Assembly (NCBI GenBank): GCA_003577145.1
Contig: QEUP01000007.1
Coordinates: forward strand, 46,216 to 110,215
Reading direction: 5' to 3'
DNA: 64,000 nt
Source of the DNA: Acidobacteriota bacterium
GTDB taxonomy: Bacteria; Actinomycetota; Acidimicrobiia; Acidimicrobiales; Microtrichaceae
The notes under the pieces were generated by a model. The model was not told the DNA's origin. It saw only the letters and a list, made by a program, of their open reading frames with translations, and did no database searches. A program made the position numbers and the translations under genes. Positions within the stretch are counted from its first letter, which is position 1, and each line of letters begins with the position of its first letter. Positions 8,705-17,811 of the stretch are shown here, piece after piece.

Positions 8705-10918
8705 ATGACGAACCCTGCACTGCTCGAAGGCCTCAATCCCGCTCAATTCGACGCGGTCACCCATCCCGGAGGTCCGTTGCTGGTGGTGGCGGGGGCCGGA
8801 TCGGGCAAGACCCGCGTGCTCACCCACCGCATCGCCCACCTCGTCGAGGAGTACGACGTCTCGCCTTTCGGCCTGCTGGCCATCACCTTCACGAACAAGG
8901 CGGCGGACGAGATGCGCCAACGGGTCGGGCGGCTCATCGGTCCGGTGGCCCAGAAGATGTGGGTATCCACGTTCCACTCGGCGTGCGTGCGGATTCTGCG
9001 CCGCGAGGTGGCGGTTCTGGGCTATCCGTCGTCGTTCACCATCTACGACCAGGCCGACGCGGTCAGGCTGTGCAGCTATGTGGGTCGTGATCTCAACATC
9101 GACCCCAAGAAGATCCCCCCGCGGGCGGTCCACGCCGCCATCAGCGCAGCCAAGAACGACATGGTCGGTGTCGACGAGTACGCCGAGCGGGCACAGGTGG
9201 TCTACGAGCGTCGGATCGCCGATGTCTACAGGCAGTACCAGCAACGCCTGCGCCAGGCCGGCGCCATGGACTTCGACGATCTGCTGTTGGTCACCGTCGA
9301 GCTCTTCGCCGAGCACCCAGAGGTGCTCGAGCAATACCGCCATCGCTTCGAGCACGTGCTGGTCGACGAGTACCAGGACACCAACAGGGTGCAGAACGAG
9401 CTGGTGCTCCAGCTCGGTCGCGAGCACCGCAACGTCTGCGTGGTCGGCGACAGCGACCAGTCGATCTACTCGTTCCGTTCCGCCGACATCCGCAACATCC
9501 TCGAGTTCGAGCAGGTGTTCCCCGACGCCACCGTCATCGTCCTCGAGCAGAACTACCGCAGCACCCAGACCATTCTCGATGCCGCCAACTCGATCATCGC
9601 CAACAACCTGAGTCGTAAGCCCAAAGAGCTCTGGACCGCGGGCGCCGAAGGGGTGAGGCTCGGCGTCTTCAAGGGGGAGGACGAAGGCGACGAGGCACAA
9701 TGGGTCGCCCACCAGATCTCCGAGCTTCACGACACTCACGACCACCGCTGGGGTGATCTGGCGGTGTTCTACAGGACCAACGCCCAGAGCCGGGTGATCG
9801 AAGATCAGCTGATGCGCTCGGGCATCCCCTACCAGGTGATCGGGGGCACCCGCTTCTATGACCGCAGGGAGGTCAAGGATGCCCTCGCCTACCTGAAGTC
9901 AGTGGTCAACCCCACCGACGAGGTGAGCGTGAAACGGATCCTCAACCAGCCCAAGCGTGGCATCGGCGACAGCACCGTCGCCAAGCTGGACACCTGGGCA
10001 AAGGCCAGGGGGGTGCCGTTCATCGAGGCGCTGCGCCACCACGACGACGCCGCGGTCAGCGGCCGTGCGGCCAAGGGCATCGAGGCTTTCCTCGAGCTCC
10101 ACCACGAGCTGAGCCGGCACGTCGCCGACGGGCCGGGGCGGCTGCTCGAGGCGGTTCTCGAGCGTACCGGCTACTCGGCCGAGCTGGAGGCCGAGCACAG
10201 CATCGAGGCCGAAGGCAGACTCGAGAACCTCGCTGAGCTGGTCGGTGTGGCCAGGGAGTTCGACGACCTGGACGAGTTCCTCGAACAGGTCGGTCTGGTC
10301 AGCGATGTCGACTACCTCGCGGAGGACGACTCCAAGGTCGTCCTGATGACGCTGCATGCCGCCAAGGGCCTCGAGTTCCCGGTGGTGTTCCTCATAGGCA
10401 TGGAGGAGGGCGTGTTCCCGCACCTGCGTTCCATCGGCGAGCCCGACCAGCTCGAAGAGGAGCGGAGGCTCTGCTACGTGGGGGTGACGCGTGCCCAAGA
10501 GAGGCTCTTCCTCACGCATGCGTGGAGCCGCATGCTCTACGGCTCCACCAACTACAACCCGCCGAGCCGCTTCCTCGACGAGATCCCCGAGAACCTGGTG
10601 GAAGAGGTCGAGGAGAGCCGACCAGCCCGGCGACGTGGGGCCGGTGGTGGGCGCTGGAGTACTGATTCCATCGGGCGCGGCCGCGATCGGATCGTCGAGA
10701 GCGCTCTCTCCGGAGATCGGCCGCGTGGCGGCCCGACTCCCAGTGGCGCCGAGCAGTTGGGCCTGAAGGTCGGCGACGACGTGCGCCACGCCAAGTTCGG
10801 TGAGGGAGTCGTCATCGACATCGAAGGGTCAGGCGACAAGGCCGAGGCGGTGGTCAACTTCCCGCGCGAGGGCGAGAAGCGCCTGCTGCTCTCGTGGGCA
10901 CCGCTCGAGAAGCTCTGA
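8705..10918 (+). CDS. pcrA: ATP-dependent DNA helicase PcrA/UvrD
   Basis: A 737-aa superfamily 1A 3'-5' helicase for repair and for clearing proteins from DNA. The Walker A motif VVAGAGSGKTR is near residue 30, followed by AITFTNKAA, LVDEYQDTN (Walker B), GDSDQSIYSFR, QNYRST and the late motif MTLHAAKGLEFPVVF. The C-terminus (VGDDVRHAKFGEGVVI onward) is the Tudor-like RNA-polymerase-binding domain typical of PcrA. ATG 8705 gives the usual MTNPALLEGLNPAQ start; a GTG four codons upstream is the alternative. A TAGGGT box at 8689-8694 lies 10 nt before the ATG. Confidence 0.96.
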   Translation: MTNPALLEGLNPAQFDAVTHPGGPLLVVAGAGSGKTRVLTHRIAHLVEEYDVSPFGLLAITFTNKAADEMRQRVGRLIGPVAQKMWVSTFHSACVRILRREVAVLGYPSSFTIYDQADAVRLCSYVGRDLNIDPKKIPPRAVHAAISAAKNDMVGVDEYAERAQVVYERRIADVYRQYQQRLRQAGAMDFDDLLLVTVELFAEHPEVLEQYRHRFEHVLVDEYQDTNRVQNELVLQLGREHRNVCVVGDSDQSIYSFRSADIRNILEFEQVFPDATVIVLEQNYRSTQTILDAANSIIANNLSRKPKELWTAGAEGVRLGVFKGEDEGDEAQWVAHQISELHDTHDHRWGDLAVFYRTNAQSRVIEDQLMRSGIPYQVIGGTRFYDRREVKDALAYLKSVVNPTDEVSVKRILNQPKRGIGDSTVAKLDTWAKARGVPFIEALRHHDDAAVSGRAAKGIEAFLELHHELSRHVADGPGRLLEAVLERTGYSAELEAEHSIEAEGRLENLAELVGVAREFDDLDEFLEQVGLVSDVDYLAEDDSKVVLMTLHAAKGLEFPVVFLIGMEEGVFPHLRSIGEPDQLEEERRLCYVGVTRAQERLFLTHAWSRMLYGSTNYNPPSRFLDEIPENLVEEVEESRPARRRGAGGGRWSTDSIGRGRDRIVESALSGDRPRGGPTPSGAEQLGLKVGDDVRHAKFGEGVVIDIEGSGDKAEAVVNFPREGEKRLLLSWAPLEKL

Positions 10919-10951
10919 CACCATCTCGACGACCGTTGGTGCCGGGTCAGG

Positions 10952-11428
10952 CTACTCCTGGGGTCGCAGGTCGACGATCAGGTGGCCGTCCTCGTCGATG
11001 CTCCACGAGAACTGGGTCAAACCGTCACCCCCGGCGTCGAAGTCGGTCCCCGAGCAGGGGTCGGTGAACAGGTTCTCCTCGGCGATCCATTCCACGAAGC
11101 AACCCGGTTCGGACCCGGCAGGGTTGGCGTCGAAGGCGACCCAGCCGATCGAGTCGTCTGTGCCGAAGTGGTTCAGCCACATCGGACGGTTCTGGCCCCG
11201 GCCCGACACGTCCGAGTAGAGGATGGGTCCGTTCTCGGCTATCTCGGCCGCCTGACCCTCGGCGAAACCGGCATCGAAGGTGTCGTCGCCGAGGTTGACC
11301 TCCACCGCGGGGTTCGGGTTCACCACCCACAGGAAGATCACCAGCACCACGACAGCGGCGATCAACGCGCCGGCACCGATGACGACGGCGCGGACCAGGT
11401 TGCTGGGGGGTCGCTGCTCGACGGGCAT
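10952..11428 (-). CDS. Single-span membrane protein with Rieske-like outer domain lacking ligands
   Basis: A 158-aa protein with a short Pro-rich cytoplasmic N-terminus, one membrane helix at ~14-37 (VIGAGALIAAVVVLVIFLWV) and an outer domain. The C-terminal ~90 residues resemble the order of a Rieske domain (GWVAFDANPAG, GCFVEW, LFTDPCSGTDF, then GHLIVDL). Only two Cys are present and no His pair, so a [2Fe-2S] cluster cannot be bound; the Cys may form a disulphide. That relation is my inference from pattern. Start ATG 11428 fits the membrane topology and has a GATACT box 8 nt upstream. It converges with pcrA. Confidence 0.7.
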   Translation of the reverse strand: MPVEQRPPSNLVRAVVIGAGALIAAVVVLVIFLWVVNPNPAVEVNLGDDTFDAGFAEGQAAEIAENGPILYSDVSGRGQNRPMWLNHFGTDDSIGWVAFDANPAGSEPGCFVEWIAEENLFTDPCSGTDFDAGGDGLTQFSWSIDEDGHLIVDLRPQE

Positions 11429-11436
11429 CGCCGACC

Positions 11437-11442
11437 AGTATC
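11437..11442 (-). promoter_or_regulatory. -10-like hexamer GATACT, leaderless start
   Basis: On the minus strand GATACT ends 8 nt before the ATG at 11428, with no Shine-Dalgarno sequence between. It fits the leaderless arrangement seen elsewhere in the window, but it departs from TAnnnT at its first base. Confidence 0.35.
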
Positions 11443-11640
11443 GGGCATCGGTCGCAGCACGGCCCAAAGCAGGATTTGGGACCGCTCGATCGCCCGGGCG
11501 AGCCCCGGGGACCTGGGAGCGCGCCGGTTTGGGGGACGGTGGCAGGTGACGTTTAGTATCGGCGGTCGGGACCTGACGGGCAGTCAGCTTCCCGTTTCCC
11601 ACCAGAGAAACCGATCGCACGCGCTGGAGGACGAAACCGG

Positions 11641-12792
11641 GTGGATCTCTTCGAATATCAGGGCAAGCAGTTCTTCGCCTCCTACGGCATCCCTGTGTCG
11701 CCTGGAGAGGTAGCCGAGACGCTCGACGACGCGGTCGCGGCGGCTGAGCGACTCGGCTACCCGGTGGTCGTCAAGGCCCAGGTGCAGGTTGGCGGTCGCG
11801 GCAAGGCGGGCGGCATCAAGCTGGCCGCCGACGCCGAAGAGCTACGCCAACACGCGAGTGCCATCCTCGGGATGGACATCAAAGGCCACCGGGTCGAGTT
11901 GGTGTGGATCGAGGTCGCCTCCGACATCGCCGAGGAGTACTACGCCAGCTTCACCCTCGACCGGTCTGCCAAGAAGCACCTGGGGATGCTGTCCGCCCGG
12001 GGCGGCATCGACATCGAGGCGGTAGCCGAGGAGGATCCCGACGCCATCGCCAAGATCTGGGTGGATCCCGTCGACGGCCTCACCGAGGAGCGCTGCCGAT
12101 CGTGGGTGGCCTCGGCCGCACTCAACCCCGCGGCCACCGAGGGGACCGTCGGCATCCTCCTGAAGCTCTATGAGGCCTACACCGACGGGGATGCCGACCT
12201 GGTCGAGGTCAACCCCTTGATCCTGACCCCCGACGGCCGGGTGCACGCGCTCGACGCCAAGGTGACCCTCGACACCAACTCGATCTTCCGCCATCCCGAC
12301 TACGAGGCCTACGAGCAGACCCAGGTCCGAGATGAGCGCGAAGAGGAGGCCCACGAGAAGGGCCTCCAGTACGTGGGCCTGGAAGGCACGGTGGGCGTGA
12401 TCGCCAACGGGGCCGGCCTGGCCATGAGCACCGTCGACGTCGTCAACGAGGTGGGTGGACGACCGGCCAACTTCCTCGACATCGGAGGAGGGGCCAGCGC
12501 CGAGGTGATGGCCAGTGCCCTCGAGGTGATCAACAACGACCCCGACGTGCAGTCGATCTTCATCAACATCTTCGGCGGCATCACGCGAGGCGAGGAGGTC
12601 GCCAACGGGATCATCGAGGCGCTCGGTCGTGTCGAGATCGACTCACCGATCGTGATCCGCCTGGACGGGACCAACGCCGAGGAGGGTCATCAGATCCTGG
12701 CAGCCCACCTCTCGGACAAGCTGCAGATCCAGCCCACCATGCTCGACGCGGCCCGTGCGGTTGTGGCACTCGCAGGAGGTGATGCCAGGTGA
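11641..12792 (+). CDS. sucC: Succinyl-CoA synthetase (ADP-forming) beta subunit
   Basis: A 383-aa subunit of the TCA-cycle enzyme that makes ATP (or GTP) from succinyl-CoA. The N-terminal ATP-grasp fold (MDLFEYQGKQFFASYGIPV, VVKAQVQVGGRGKAGG) and the C-terminal CoA-ligase part (FLDIGGGASAEVM, IFGGITRGEEVANG) are complete. Start is GTG 11641 with GGAGG about 10 nt upstream. The final bases overlap the sucD start by 4 bp (GTGA), giving tight coupling. The preceding 212 bp hold no gene; a TAGTAT hexamer at 11554-11559 is the only promoter-like match I noticed and has no clear -35. Confidence 0.98.
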   Translation: MDLFEYQGKQFFASYGIPVSPGEVAETLDDAVAAAERLGYPVVVKAQVQVGGRGKAGGIKLAADAEELRQHASAILGMDIKGHRVELVWIEVASDIAEEYYASFTLDRSAKKHLGMLSARGGIDIEAVAEEDPDAIAKIWVDPVDGLTEERCRSWVASAALNPAATEGTVGILLKLYEAYTDGDADLVEVNPLILTPDGRVHALDAKVTLDTNSIFRHPDYEAYEQTQVRDEREEEAHEKGLQYVGLEGTVGVIANGAGLAMSTVDVVNEVGGRPANFLDIGGGASAEVMASALEVINNDPDVQSIFINIFGGITRGEEVANGIIEALGRVEIDSPIVIRLDGTNAEEGHQILAAHLSDKLQIQPTMLDAARAVVALAGGDAR

Positions 12793-13676
12793 GCATCTGG
12801 GTGGACGAGAACACCAGGGTCGTCTACCAGGGCCTGACCGGGAGCCAAGGCCGGTTCTACGGCTTGCGGAACCGTGACTACGGGACCCGGGTCGTGGCCG
12901 GCACGAACCCCAAGAAGGCGGGTAGCGATGTCGACGGGATCCCGATCTACGCGACCGTCGCCGAAGCCGTCAAGGAGACAGCCGCCACCGTTTCGTGTGT
13001 CTTCATCCCGGCGCCGGGCGTGAAGGGCGCGGTGATGGAGGCCGCCGAGGGCGGGGTCGAGCTCATCGTGGTGATCACCGAAGGCGTCCCCATGCATGAC
13101 GAAGCCTGGTTCTTCAACAAGTTGAAGCGGGACTTCCCCCAGGTCAGGGTGCTGGGACCGAACTGCCCGGGCATCATCAGCCCCGGCAAGTGCAACATCG
13201 GCATCACCGCCGGCCACATCGCCGAGCCGGGCGGCCCGGTCGGCATCGTCAGCCGCTCGGGCACGCTCACCTACCAGGCCCTGTTCGAGCTCAAGCAGAA
13301 GGGCATCGGCTGCACCACCTGTGTCGGGGTCGGCGGCGACCCGGTTCCGGGTACCTCCTACATCGACTGCCTGCAGGCCTTCGAGGCCGATCCCGAGACC
13401 GAGGCGGTGATGATGATCGGCGAGATCGGCGGCTCGGCCGAGGAGGAAGCGGCCGATTACATCAAGACCGGGATGACCAAGCCAGTCGCAGCCTATGTCG
13501 CGGGGGTGACCGCTCCGGCGGGCAAGAAGATGGGCCACGCCGGCGCCATCGTGTCGGGGGGCAAGGGCACGGCCAAAGCCAAGATGGAGGCGCTGCGGGC
13601 CGCCGGAGCGATGGTGGGAGACAACCCAACAGAGGCCGGCGAGCTGATGGCGGGCATCGTCGCCGACCTGAGCTGA
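12789..13676 (+). CDS. sucD: Succinyl-CoA synthetase alpha subunit
   Basis: A 295-aa subunit carrying the phosphorylated histidine, His250 in KKMGHAGAIVSGG. The N-terminal CoA-binding Rossmann domain (MSIWVDENTRVVYQGLTGSQ) and the ligase domain are intact. GTG start at 12789 overlaps the sucC stop. With icd, mdh and sdhCAB in this window it forms part of a loose TCA-gene neighbourhood. Downstream the next gene is convergent. Confidence 0.98.
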   Translation: MSIWVDENTRVVYQGLTGSQGRFYGLRNRDYGTRVVAGTNPKKAGSDVDGIPIYATVAEAVKETAATVSCVFIPAPGVKGAVMEAAEGGVELIVVITEGVPMHDEAWFFNKLKRDFPQVRVLGPNCPGIISPGKCNIGITAGHIAEPGGPVGIVSRSGTLTYQALFELKQKGIGCTTCVGVGGDPVPGTSYIDCLQAFEADPETEAVMMIGEIGGSAEEEAADYIKTGMTKPVAAYVAGVTAPAGKKMGHAGAIVSGGKGTAKAKMEALRAAGAMVGDNPTEAGELMAGIVADLS

Positions 13677-13850
13677 GTTCGCTCGCTGCCGGCTACGGGC
13701 CGCCGCCGGGCTGCCGCTCGTTGCTCAGGGACAGGTCCAATTCGCTCCGAGTCGGCACCCGCCGGCGGCTTTCGTGTGCGGACGCCGGCGCGGAACAACC
13801 CAACGTCGCCGACCTCCGGTCGGGCTGAGTCTGCGGAAGTCCGGGTAGGG

Positions 13851-13867
13851 CAGCCCTAGAAGGGCTG
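13851..13867 (-). terminator. Hairpin at the 3' end of the membrane-protein gene
   Basis: CAGCCC at 13851-13856 and GGGCTG at 13862-13867 form a 6-bp stem over a 5-nt loop that contains the stop codon of the 13856-14323 gene. No T-run follows, so intrinsic termination is uncertain. A second hairpin (CCGACC/GGTCGG, 13809-13823) lies on the sucD side of the same 179-bp convergent gap. Confidence 0.3.
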
Positions 13868-14323
13868 TGGTGGCTGCTGGCCCTCGCGGGAGGCGGTCTC
13901 GATCTCGCGCAGCTCGAGGATGGCGCCGACGACGACTCCGGCCGCGCCGACCAGCGAGATGAAGATGCCGAAGCTCCAGCTCGACCCAGAGGGCTTCGCG
14001 AGGAAGCCGAGGACCGCGAAGACGCCGGTGGCGACACCGAGGCCGGCGGTGAGCTGGCCCCAGCTGATGGGCAGTTCGGGCAGGTTCAAGTTGGGGCTGA
14101 GCTTGGGGATGATCGCCACCAGCGCGGTGGCCAGGCCGAACAGCAGCGGGACCCAGAAGCGCCAACTCGCGTCGAAGCCGGACGCACTGACGTCGACGAC
14201 GTCGATGCCGAATACGTCGTCGCCGAAATCCCAGCTGAACCAGTTGAAGATCCCGCCGACGAGGAAGACGACCCACCCCCCTCCTATGAGCCAGTCGTTC
14301 GTTCCGAGCTTGTTGAGGTCCAT
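13856..14323 (-). CDS. Four-helix membrane protein of unknown function
   Basis: A 155-aa integral membrane protein. About four hydrophobic segments are visible: near residues 11-31 (LIGGGWVVFLVGGIFNWF), 53-72 (WRFWVPLLFGLATALVAIIP), 88-106 and 118-139. The tail is short, polar and Pro/Gln-rich. A strong SD (GGGAGG) precedes the ATG at 14323. It converges with sucD and is divergent from purN across 279 bp. I do not recognise a family; similar small multi-span proteins are common in actinobacteria. Confidence 0.75.
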   Translation of the reverse strand: MDLNKLGTNDWLIGGGWVVFLVGGIFNWFSWDFGDDVFGIDVVDVSASGFDASWRFWVPLLFGLATALVAIIPKLSPNLNLPELPISWGQLTAGLGVATGVFAVLGFLAKPSGSSWSFGIFISLVGAAGVVVGAILELREIETASREGQQPPQPF

Positions 14324-14589
14324 TCCGTCCTCCCGCAGATGGGGGCGCGCCGTGATTCTGTCGGGCGCGTGAGGGCACTATTGCTGTTTGTCGGCCACGC
14401 TAGTCGGCGCTGAAGCACAAGTGTCGCTTTCCCGCGGTGACGATTGGGTGAAGCGGCAGCCCGAAGCGCTGCCGCCAGGGGTTCACCGGCCAATAACCAC
14501 GGTCCGGCGTTGATCAATCGGCAGGGTCGGGGGACGTCTTGTTGCCGGCACCGAGGGGTTTGGGCGTCCGCACCCCCGATGATCAGGGC

Positions 14590-14595
14590 TAACGT
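14590..14595 (+). promoter_or_regulatory. -10 hexamer TAACGT that decides the purN start
   Basis: TAACGT ends 7 nt before GTG 14603 and no Shine-Dalgarno sequence is present. An in-frame ATG at 14579 would lie upstream of this box, so a leaderless transcript from it supports the GTG start, which also matches the usual MRIAVLASGTGS N-terminus. Confidence 0.45.
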
Positions 14596-14602
14596 CGAAA
14601 TC

Positions 14603-15166
14603 GTGCGCATCGCAGTGCTGGCGTCCGGTACCGGTTCGATCCTCGAGTCCATGTTCGGTGCGGGCCTGCGCATCGAGGTGGTGCTCATCGACCGGCCGTG
14701 TCGCGCCCGGGAGGTCGCGGCAGCTCACGACACCCCCGTCGTGCTGGTCGAGCGGTCCTCTTACGGCAGCGACTTCGACCGGGTCGCCTACACCCACGCC
14801 GTCGTCGACGCCCTCGAGCCCTTCGACGTCGATCTCGTCGTCATGGCCGGCTTCGGCACGATCCTCGAGAAGCCGATGCACGACGCCTACGAGAACCGCA
14901 TCCTCAACACCCATCCGGCGCTACTTCCCGCCTTTCCCGGTTGGCACTCGGTGCGGGACGCGCTCGACTACGGCGTCAAGGTGACCGGCTGCACGGTCCA
15001 CGTGGCGACCCTCGCGGTCGACTCGGGGCCCATCCTGGCGCAAGAGGCCGTGCCGGTGCTGCCCGGCGACACCGAGGAGAGCCTGCACGAGCGGATCAAG
15101 ACCGTCGAGCGGCGGCTCTACATCGACACCATCAAAGAGATAATCGAACGGGGTCACGTCCTTTGA
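14603..15166 (+). CDS. purN: Phosphoribosylglycinamide formyltransferase
   Basis: A 187-aa enzyme that transfers a formyl group from 10-formyl-THF to GAR in purine synthesis. The nucleotide-binding start MRIAVLASGTGSIL and the catalytic set Asn102, His104 (LNTHPALLPAFPG) and Asp140 (AVDSGP) match E. coli PurN spacing. It is followed after 48 bp by purH, and folD (which makes the formyl donor) is next, so the three form a purine/one-carbon group. Start chosen at GTG 14603; ATG 14579 would add eight residues. Confidence 0.95.
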   Translation: MRIAVLASGTGSILESMFGAGLRIEVVLIDRPCRAREVAAAHDTPVVLVERSSYGSDFDRVAYTHAVVDALEPFDVDLVVMAGFGTILEKPMHDAYENRILNTHPALLPAFPGWHSVRDALDYGVKVTGCTVHVATLAVDSGPILAQEAVPVLPGDTEESLHERIKTVERRLYIDTIKEIIERGHVL

Positions 15167-15214
15167 GCCGGCAGGGGACGGGCTGCCTCCGGACGACGAA
15201 GGGAAGATCACAAC

Positions 15215-16732
15215 ATGGCTGATGCCGAGCGGGGCGGGCGCCGCGCCCTCGTCTCCGTCTACGACAAGGCCGGTCTCACCGACCTGGCAAAAGGGCTCGT
15301 CGACCTGGGCTTTGAGATCGTATCTTCGGGTGGCACCGCCGCGGCTCTGCGCGAGGCCGGCTTGGCCGTCACCGACGTGGAGGCGCTCACGGGTGCGCCC
15401 GAGATGCTGGGCGGTCGGGTCAAGACGCTGCACCCGGCCATACACGGCGGCATACTCGCCGACCTGTCGAACCCGCAGCACCTCGCCGACCTGACGCAGC
15501 GGGGCATAGCTCCAATCGATCTGGTGGTTTGCAACCTCTACCCGTTCACGTCGGAGCCGTCGATCGAGATGATCGACATCGGCGGCCCTACCATGGTGCG
15601 GGCTGCCGCCAAGAACCACGCACACGTCGGCGTCGTGGTCGATCCTTCGAGCTACCGCGATGTGCTGGACGAGTTGGGCGAGCGGGGCGCGCTCTCCGGC
15701 GAGACCCGGCGCCGGCTGGCTCGAGCCGCGTTCGCCCACACTGCTGCCTACGACGCCGCCATCGTCTCCTGGTTCGACGACAACGGCGAGGATCCCCTCC
15801 CTCCGACACTTCACCTGTCGGTGTCGCAAGCGCAGAGCCTGCGCTATGGCGAGAACCCCCACCAGTTCGGCGCCCGGTACCGCACTGCCACAGGCGGCTG
15901 CTGGGACGAGGCGGTCCAGTACGGCGGCAAGGAGATGTCGTACCTGAACGTCTACGACACCGACGCCGCGTGGCGCCTGGTCCACAGTCTCGGCGTGGGG
16001 CCCGCCGTTGCGATCGTCAAGCACGCCAACCCCTGCGGCGTCGCCGTGTCCGAGGCCATAACCGACGCATACCGCAAAGCTCACGAGTGCGACCCGGTCT
16101 CGGCGTTCGGCGGCATCGTGGCGGTCAACCGGCCGGTCCCGCCGGAGCTGGCCGAGGCCCTGGCCCCTGTCTTCACCGAAGTGGTCATTGCACCCGCCTA
16201 CGACGACGACGCGCTCGAGACGCTCAGCGCCAAGAAGAACCTGCGGGTCTTGGCTGCGCCACCGCCCACCCCGCCAGATCTGGAGGTGCGTACCGTCGAC
16301 GGGGGCCTGCTGGTGCAGACACGCGACGTCGTTTCCATCGAACGCTCGAAGTGGAGGGTGGTGACCGAGGCCGAGCCGACGGCGAGACAGTGGAACGATC
16401 TCGAGCTGGCGTGGCGCGTGGCGGCCCGCACCACCTCCAACTGCATCGTGATGGTCAACGATGGGCAGGCGGTCGGCATCGGAGCAGGTCAGCAGAACCG
16501 TCGCGACGCCGGGCGCATAGCAGCCGAGAAGGCGGCCGGTCGGGCCCAGGGCGGTGCATGTGCCAGCGATGCGTTCTTCCCGTTCCGCGACGGGCTCGAC
16601 GCCGCCGCGGAGGCCGGTTGTGCGACGGTCATCCAGCCGGGCGGCTCCATCCGGGACGAAGAGGTCATCGAGGCGGCCAACGAGCACGGCATGGCCATGG
16701 TCTTCACCGGCGAGCGCCACTTCCGGCACTGA
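15215..16732 (+). CDS. purH: AICAR formyltransferase / IMP cyclohydrolase
   Basis: A 505-aa bifunctional enzyme for the last two steps to IMP. The N-terminal MGS-like cyclohydrolase domain ([32 protein letters not shown]) is followed by the AICAR transformylase domain ([40 protein letters not shown]). The ending [11 protein letters not shown] is typical. AAGGGAAGA lies about 10 nt before the ATG. A clear terminator hairpin follows the stop by 34 bp, separating it from folD. Confidence 0.98.
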   Translation: MADAERGGRRALVSVYDKAGLTDLAKGLVDLGFEIVSSGGTAAALREAGLAVTDVEALTGAPEMLGGRVKTLHPAIHGGILADLSNPQHLADLTQRGIAPIDLVVCNLYPFTSEPSIEMIDIGGPTMVRAAAKNHAHVGVVVDPSSYRDVLDELGERGALSGETRRRLARAAFAHTAAYDAAIVSWFDDNGEDPLPPTLHLSVSQAQSLRYGENPHQFGARYRTATGGCWDEAVQYGGKEMSYLNVYDTDAAWRLVHSLGVGPAVAIVKHANPCGVAVSEAITDAYRKAHECDPVSAFGGIVAVNRPVPPELAEALAPVFTEVVIAPAYDDDALETLSAKKNLRVLAAPPPTPPDLEVRTVDGGLLVQTRDVVSIERSKWRVVTEAEPTARQWNDLELAWRVAARTTSNCIVMVNDGQAVGIGAGQQNRRDAGRIAAEKAAGRAQGGACASDAFFPFRDGLDAAAEAGCATVIQPGGSIRDEEVIEAANEHGMAMVFTGERHFRH

Positions 16733-16750
16733 CCCCGGGATCGACTCTAG

Positions 16751-16798
16751 TTTTGTGAACGCGCGTGGCCCCTATAGGGGCCTTTTCGGTTCACAAAA
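16751..16798 (+). terminator. purH terminator hairpin nested in a larger inverted repeat
   Basis: GGCCCC-TATA-GGGGCC at 16767-16782 followed by TTTT is a compact Rho-independent terminator. It sits inside a perfect 10-bp outer inverted repeat: TTTTGTGAAC at 16751-16760 and GTTCACAAAA at 16789-16798. The outer arms could extend the structure or form a separate protein-binding palindrome just upstream of folD (ATG 16828). Confidence 0.8.
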
Positions 16799-16827
16799 CG
16801 CGTTGGGTGCTTATGGAGAGGGTCGAC

Positions 16828-17688
16828 ATGACGGCGATCAAGCTGGACGGAGAGGCACTGGCGGGCCGGATCAAAGAAGAGCTACGCGAGCGGACCGCCG
16901 AGCTCGTCGAGCGAGGCGTCACCCCCGGTCTGGGCACGATCCTGGTGGGTGAGGACGGGCCGAGTGCGAAATACGTGGCGATGAAGCACCGTGATTGCGA
17001 GGAGATCGGCATCGCGTCGGTACACGAGCACTTGCCGGCCGACGCCGCCCAGGAGCAGGTCGTCGACACGATCGAGCGCTTCAACGCCGACCAACGGATA
17101 CATGCCTACCTCGTCCAGTATCCGTTCCCAGCCGGGCTCGACTACGAGGCTGCGATCCTCCACGTCGACCCCGCCAAGGATGCCGACGGCCTGCACCCGG
17201 TCAACCTCGGCCATCTGGTGATGGGCGTGGATGCCCCTATCGCCTGCACTCCACACGGCATACAGCGGCTCCTGGTGCACCACGACGTGCCGATCGAGGG
17301 CAGCCATGTGGTGATCGTGGGCCGCGGCCTGACCATCGGCCGCCCTCTGGCCAACCTGTTGTCCCTCAAACGCCCGCACGCCAACGCCGCGGTCACCGTG
17401 GTGCACACGGGGGTGAAGGACATCGCCGCCTACACCACCCAGGCCGACATCCTTGTCGTCGCGGCCGGCTCACCGGGCATGATCAACGCCGAGATGGTGA
17501 AGCCGGGAGCAGCCGTGGTGGCTGCCGGGGTCAGCTTCGAGGGCAACAAGCTGCTCTCGGACGTCGAGGATGACGTGGCCGAGGTGGCCGGCTGGCTGTC
17601 GCCCCGCATCGGGGGAGTAGGCCCCATGACCCGCGCCATGCTGCTGGTCAACACCGTGGAGGCCGCGGAGCGCACGGCCCCGCGCTGA
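16828..17688 (+). CDS. folD: Methylenetetrahydrofolate dehydrogenase / cyclohydrolase
   Basis: A 286-aa bifunctional enzyme interconverting 5,10-methylene-THF and 10-formyl-THF, the donor used by PurN and PurH upstream. The catalytic Tyr49 and Lys53 (SAKYVAMKHRDCEEIGI), VQYPFPAG and KDADGLHPVNLG are present. The NADP loop reads GRGLTIGRPLANLL, a slight variant of the common GRSxIVGxP. ATG 16828 is preceded by GGAGAGG; upstream in-frame ATGs would overlap the terminator structure and add a tail not seen in FolD. Confidence 0.97.
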   Translation: MTAIKLDGEALAGRIKEELRERTAELVERGVTPGLGTILVGEDGPSAKYVAMKHRDCEEIGIASVHEHLPADAAQEQVVDTIERFNADQRIHAYLVQYPFPAGLDYEAAILHVDPAKDADGLHPVNLGHLVMGVDAPIACTPHGIQRLLVHHDVPIEGSHVVIVGRGLTIGRPLANLLSLKRPHANAAVTVVHTGVKDIAAYTTQADILVVAAGSPGMINAEMVKPGAAVVAAGVSFEGNKLLSDVEDDVAEVAGWLSPRIGGVGPMTRAMLLVNTVEAAERTAPR

Positions 17689-17693
17689 GCCAG

Positions 17694-17738
17694 GCCGCAG
17701 CTGAGTCAGTCCCCGCCGAACAGGGTCTCCACCGACCC
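17694..17738. repeat. 45-bp direct repeat, copy 1 (3' copy of a gene end)
   Basis: Positions 17694-17738 are identical to 17767-17811, with 28 bp between the copies. Copy 2 carries the last ~10 codons and stop of the minus-strand NHL lipoprotein gene plus 3' flank. Copy 1 is a detached duplicate lying after folD. Confidence 0.95.
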
Positions 17739-17766
17739 GGCTCCTGTCTGTGGACCGCTGCCGGCA

Positions 17767-17811
17767 GCCGCAGCTGAGTCAGTCCCCGCCGAACAGGGTC
17801 TCCACCGACCC
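17767..17811. repeat. 45-bp direct repeat, copy 2 (inside the NHL lipoprotein gene end)
   Basis: Identical to 17694-17738. It contains the stop codon TGA (minus strand, 17779-17781) and codons for the C-terminus VETLFGGD. A 12-bp palindrome, GCTGCCGGCAGC, at 17757-17768 abuts it. Confidence 0.95.

Noticed and set aside
14921..16729. 602-codon minus-strand frame opposite purH
   Set aside because: It is the antisense of the purN end and purH; the product is Gly/Arg/His-rich with no recognisable domain.
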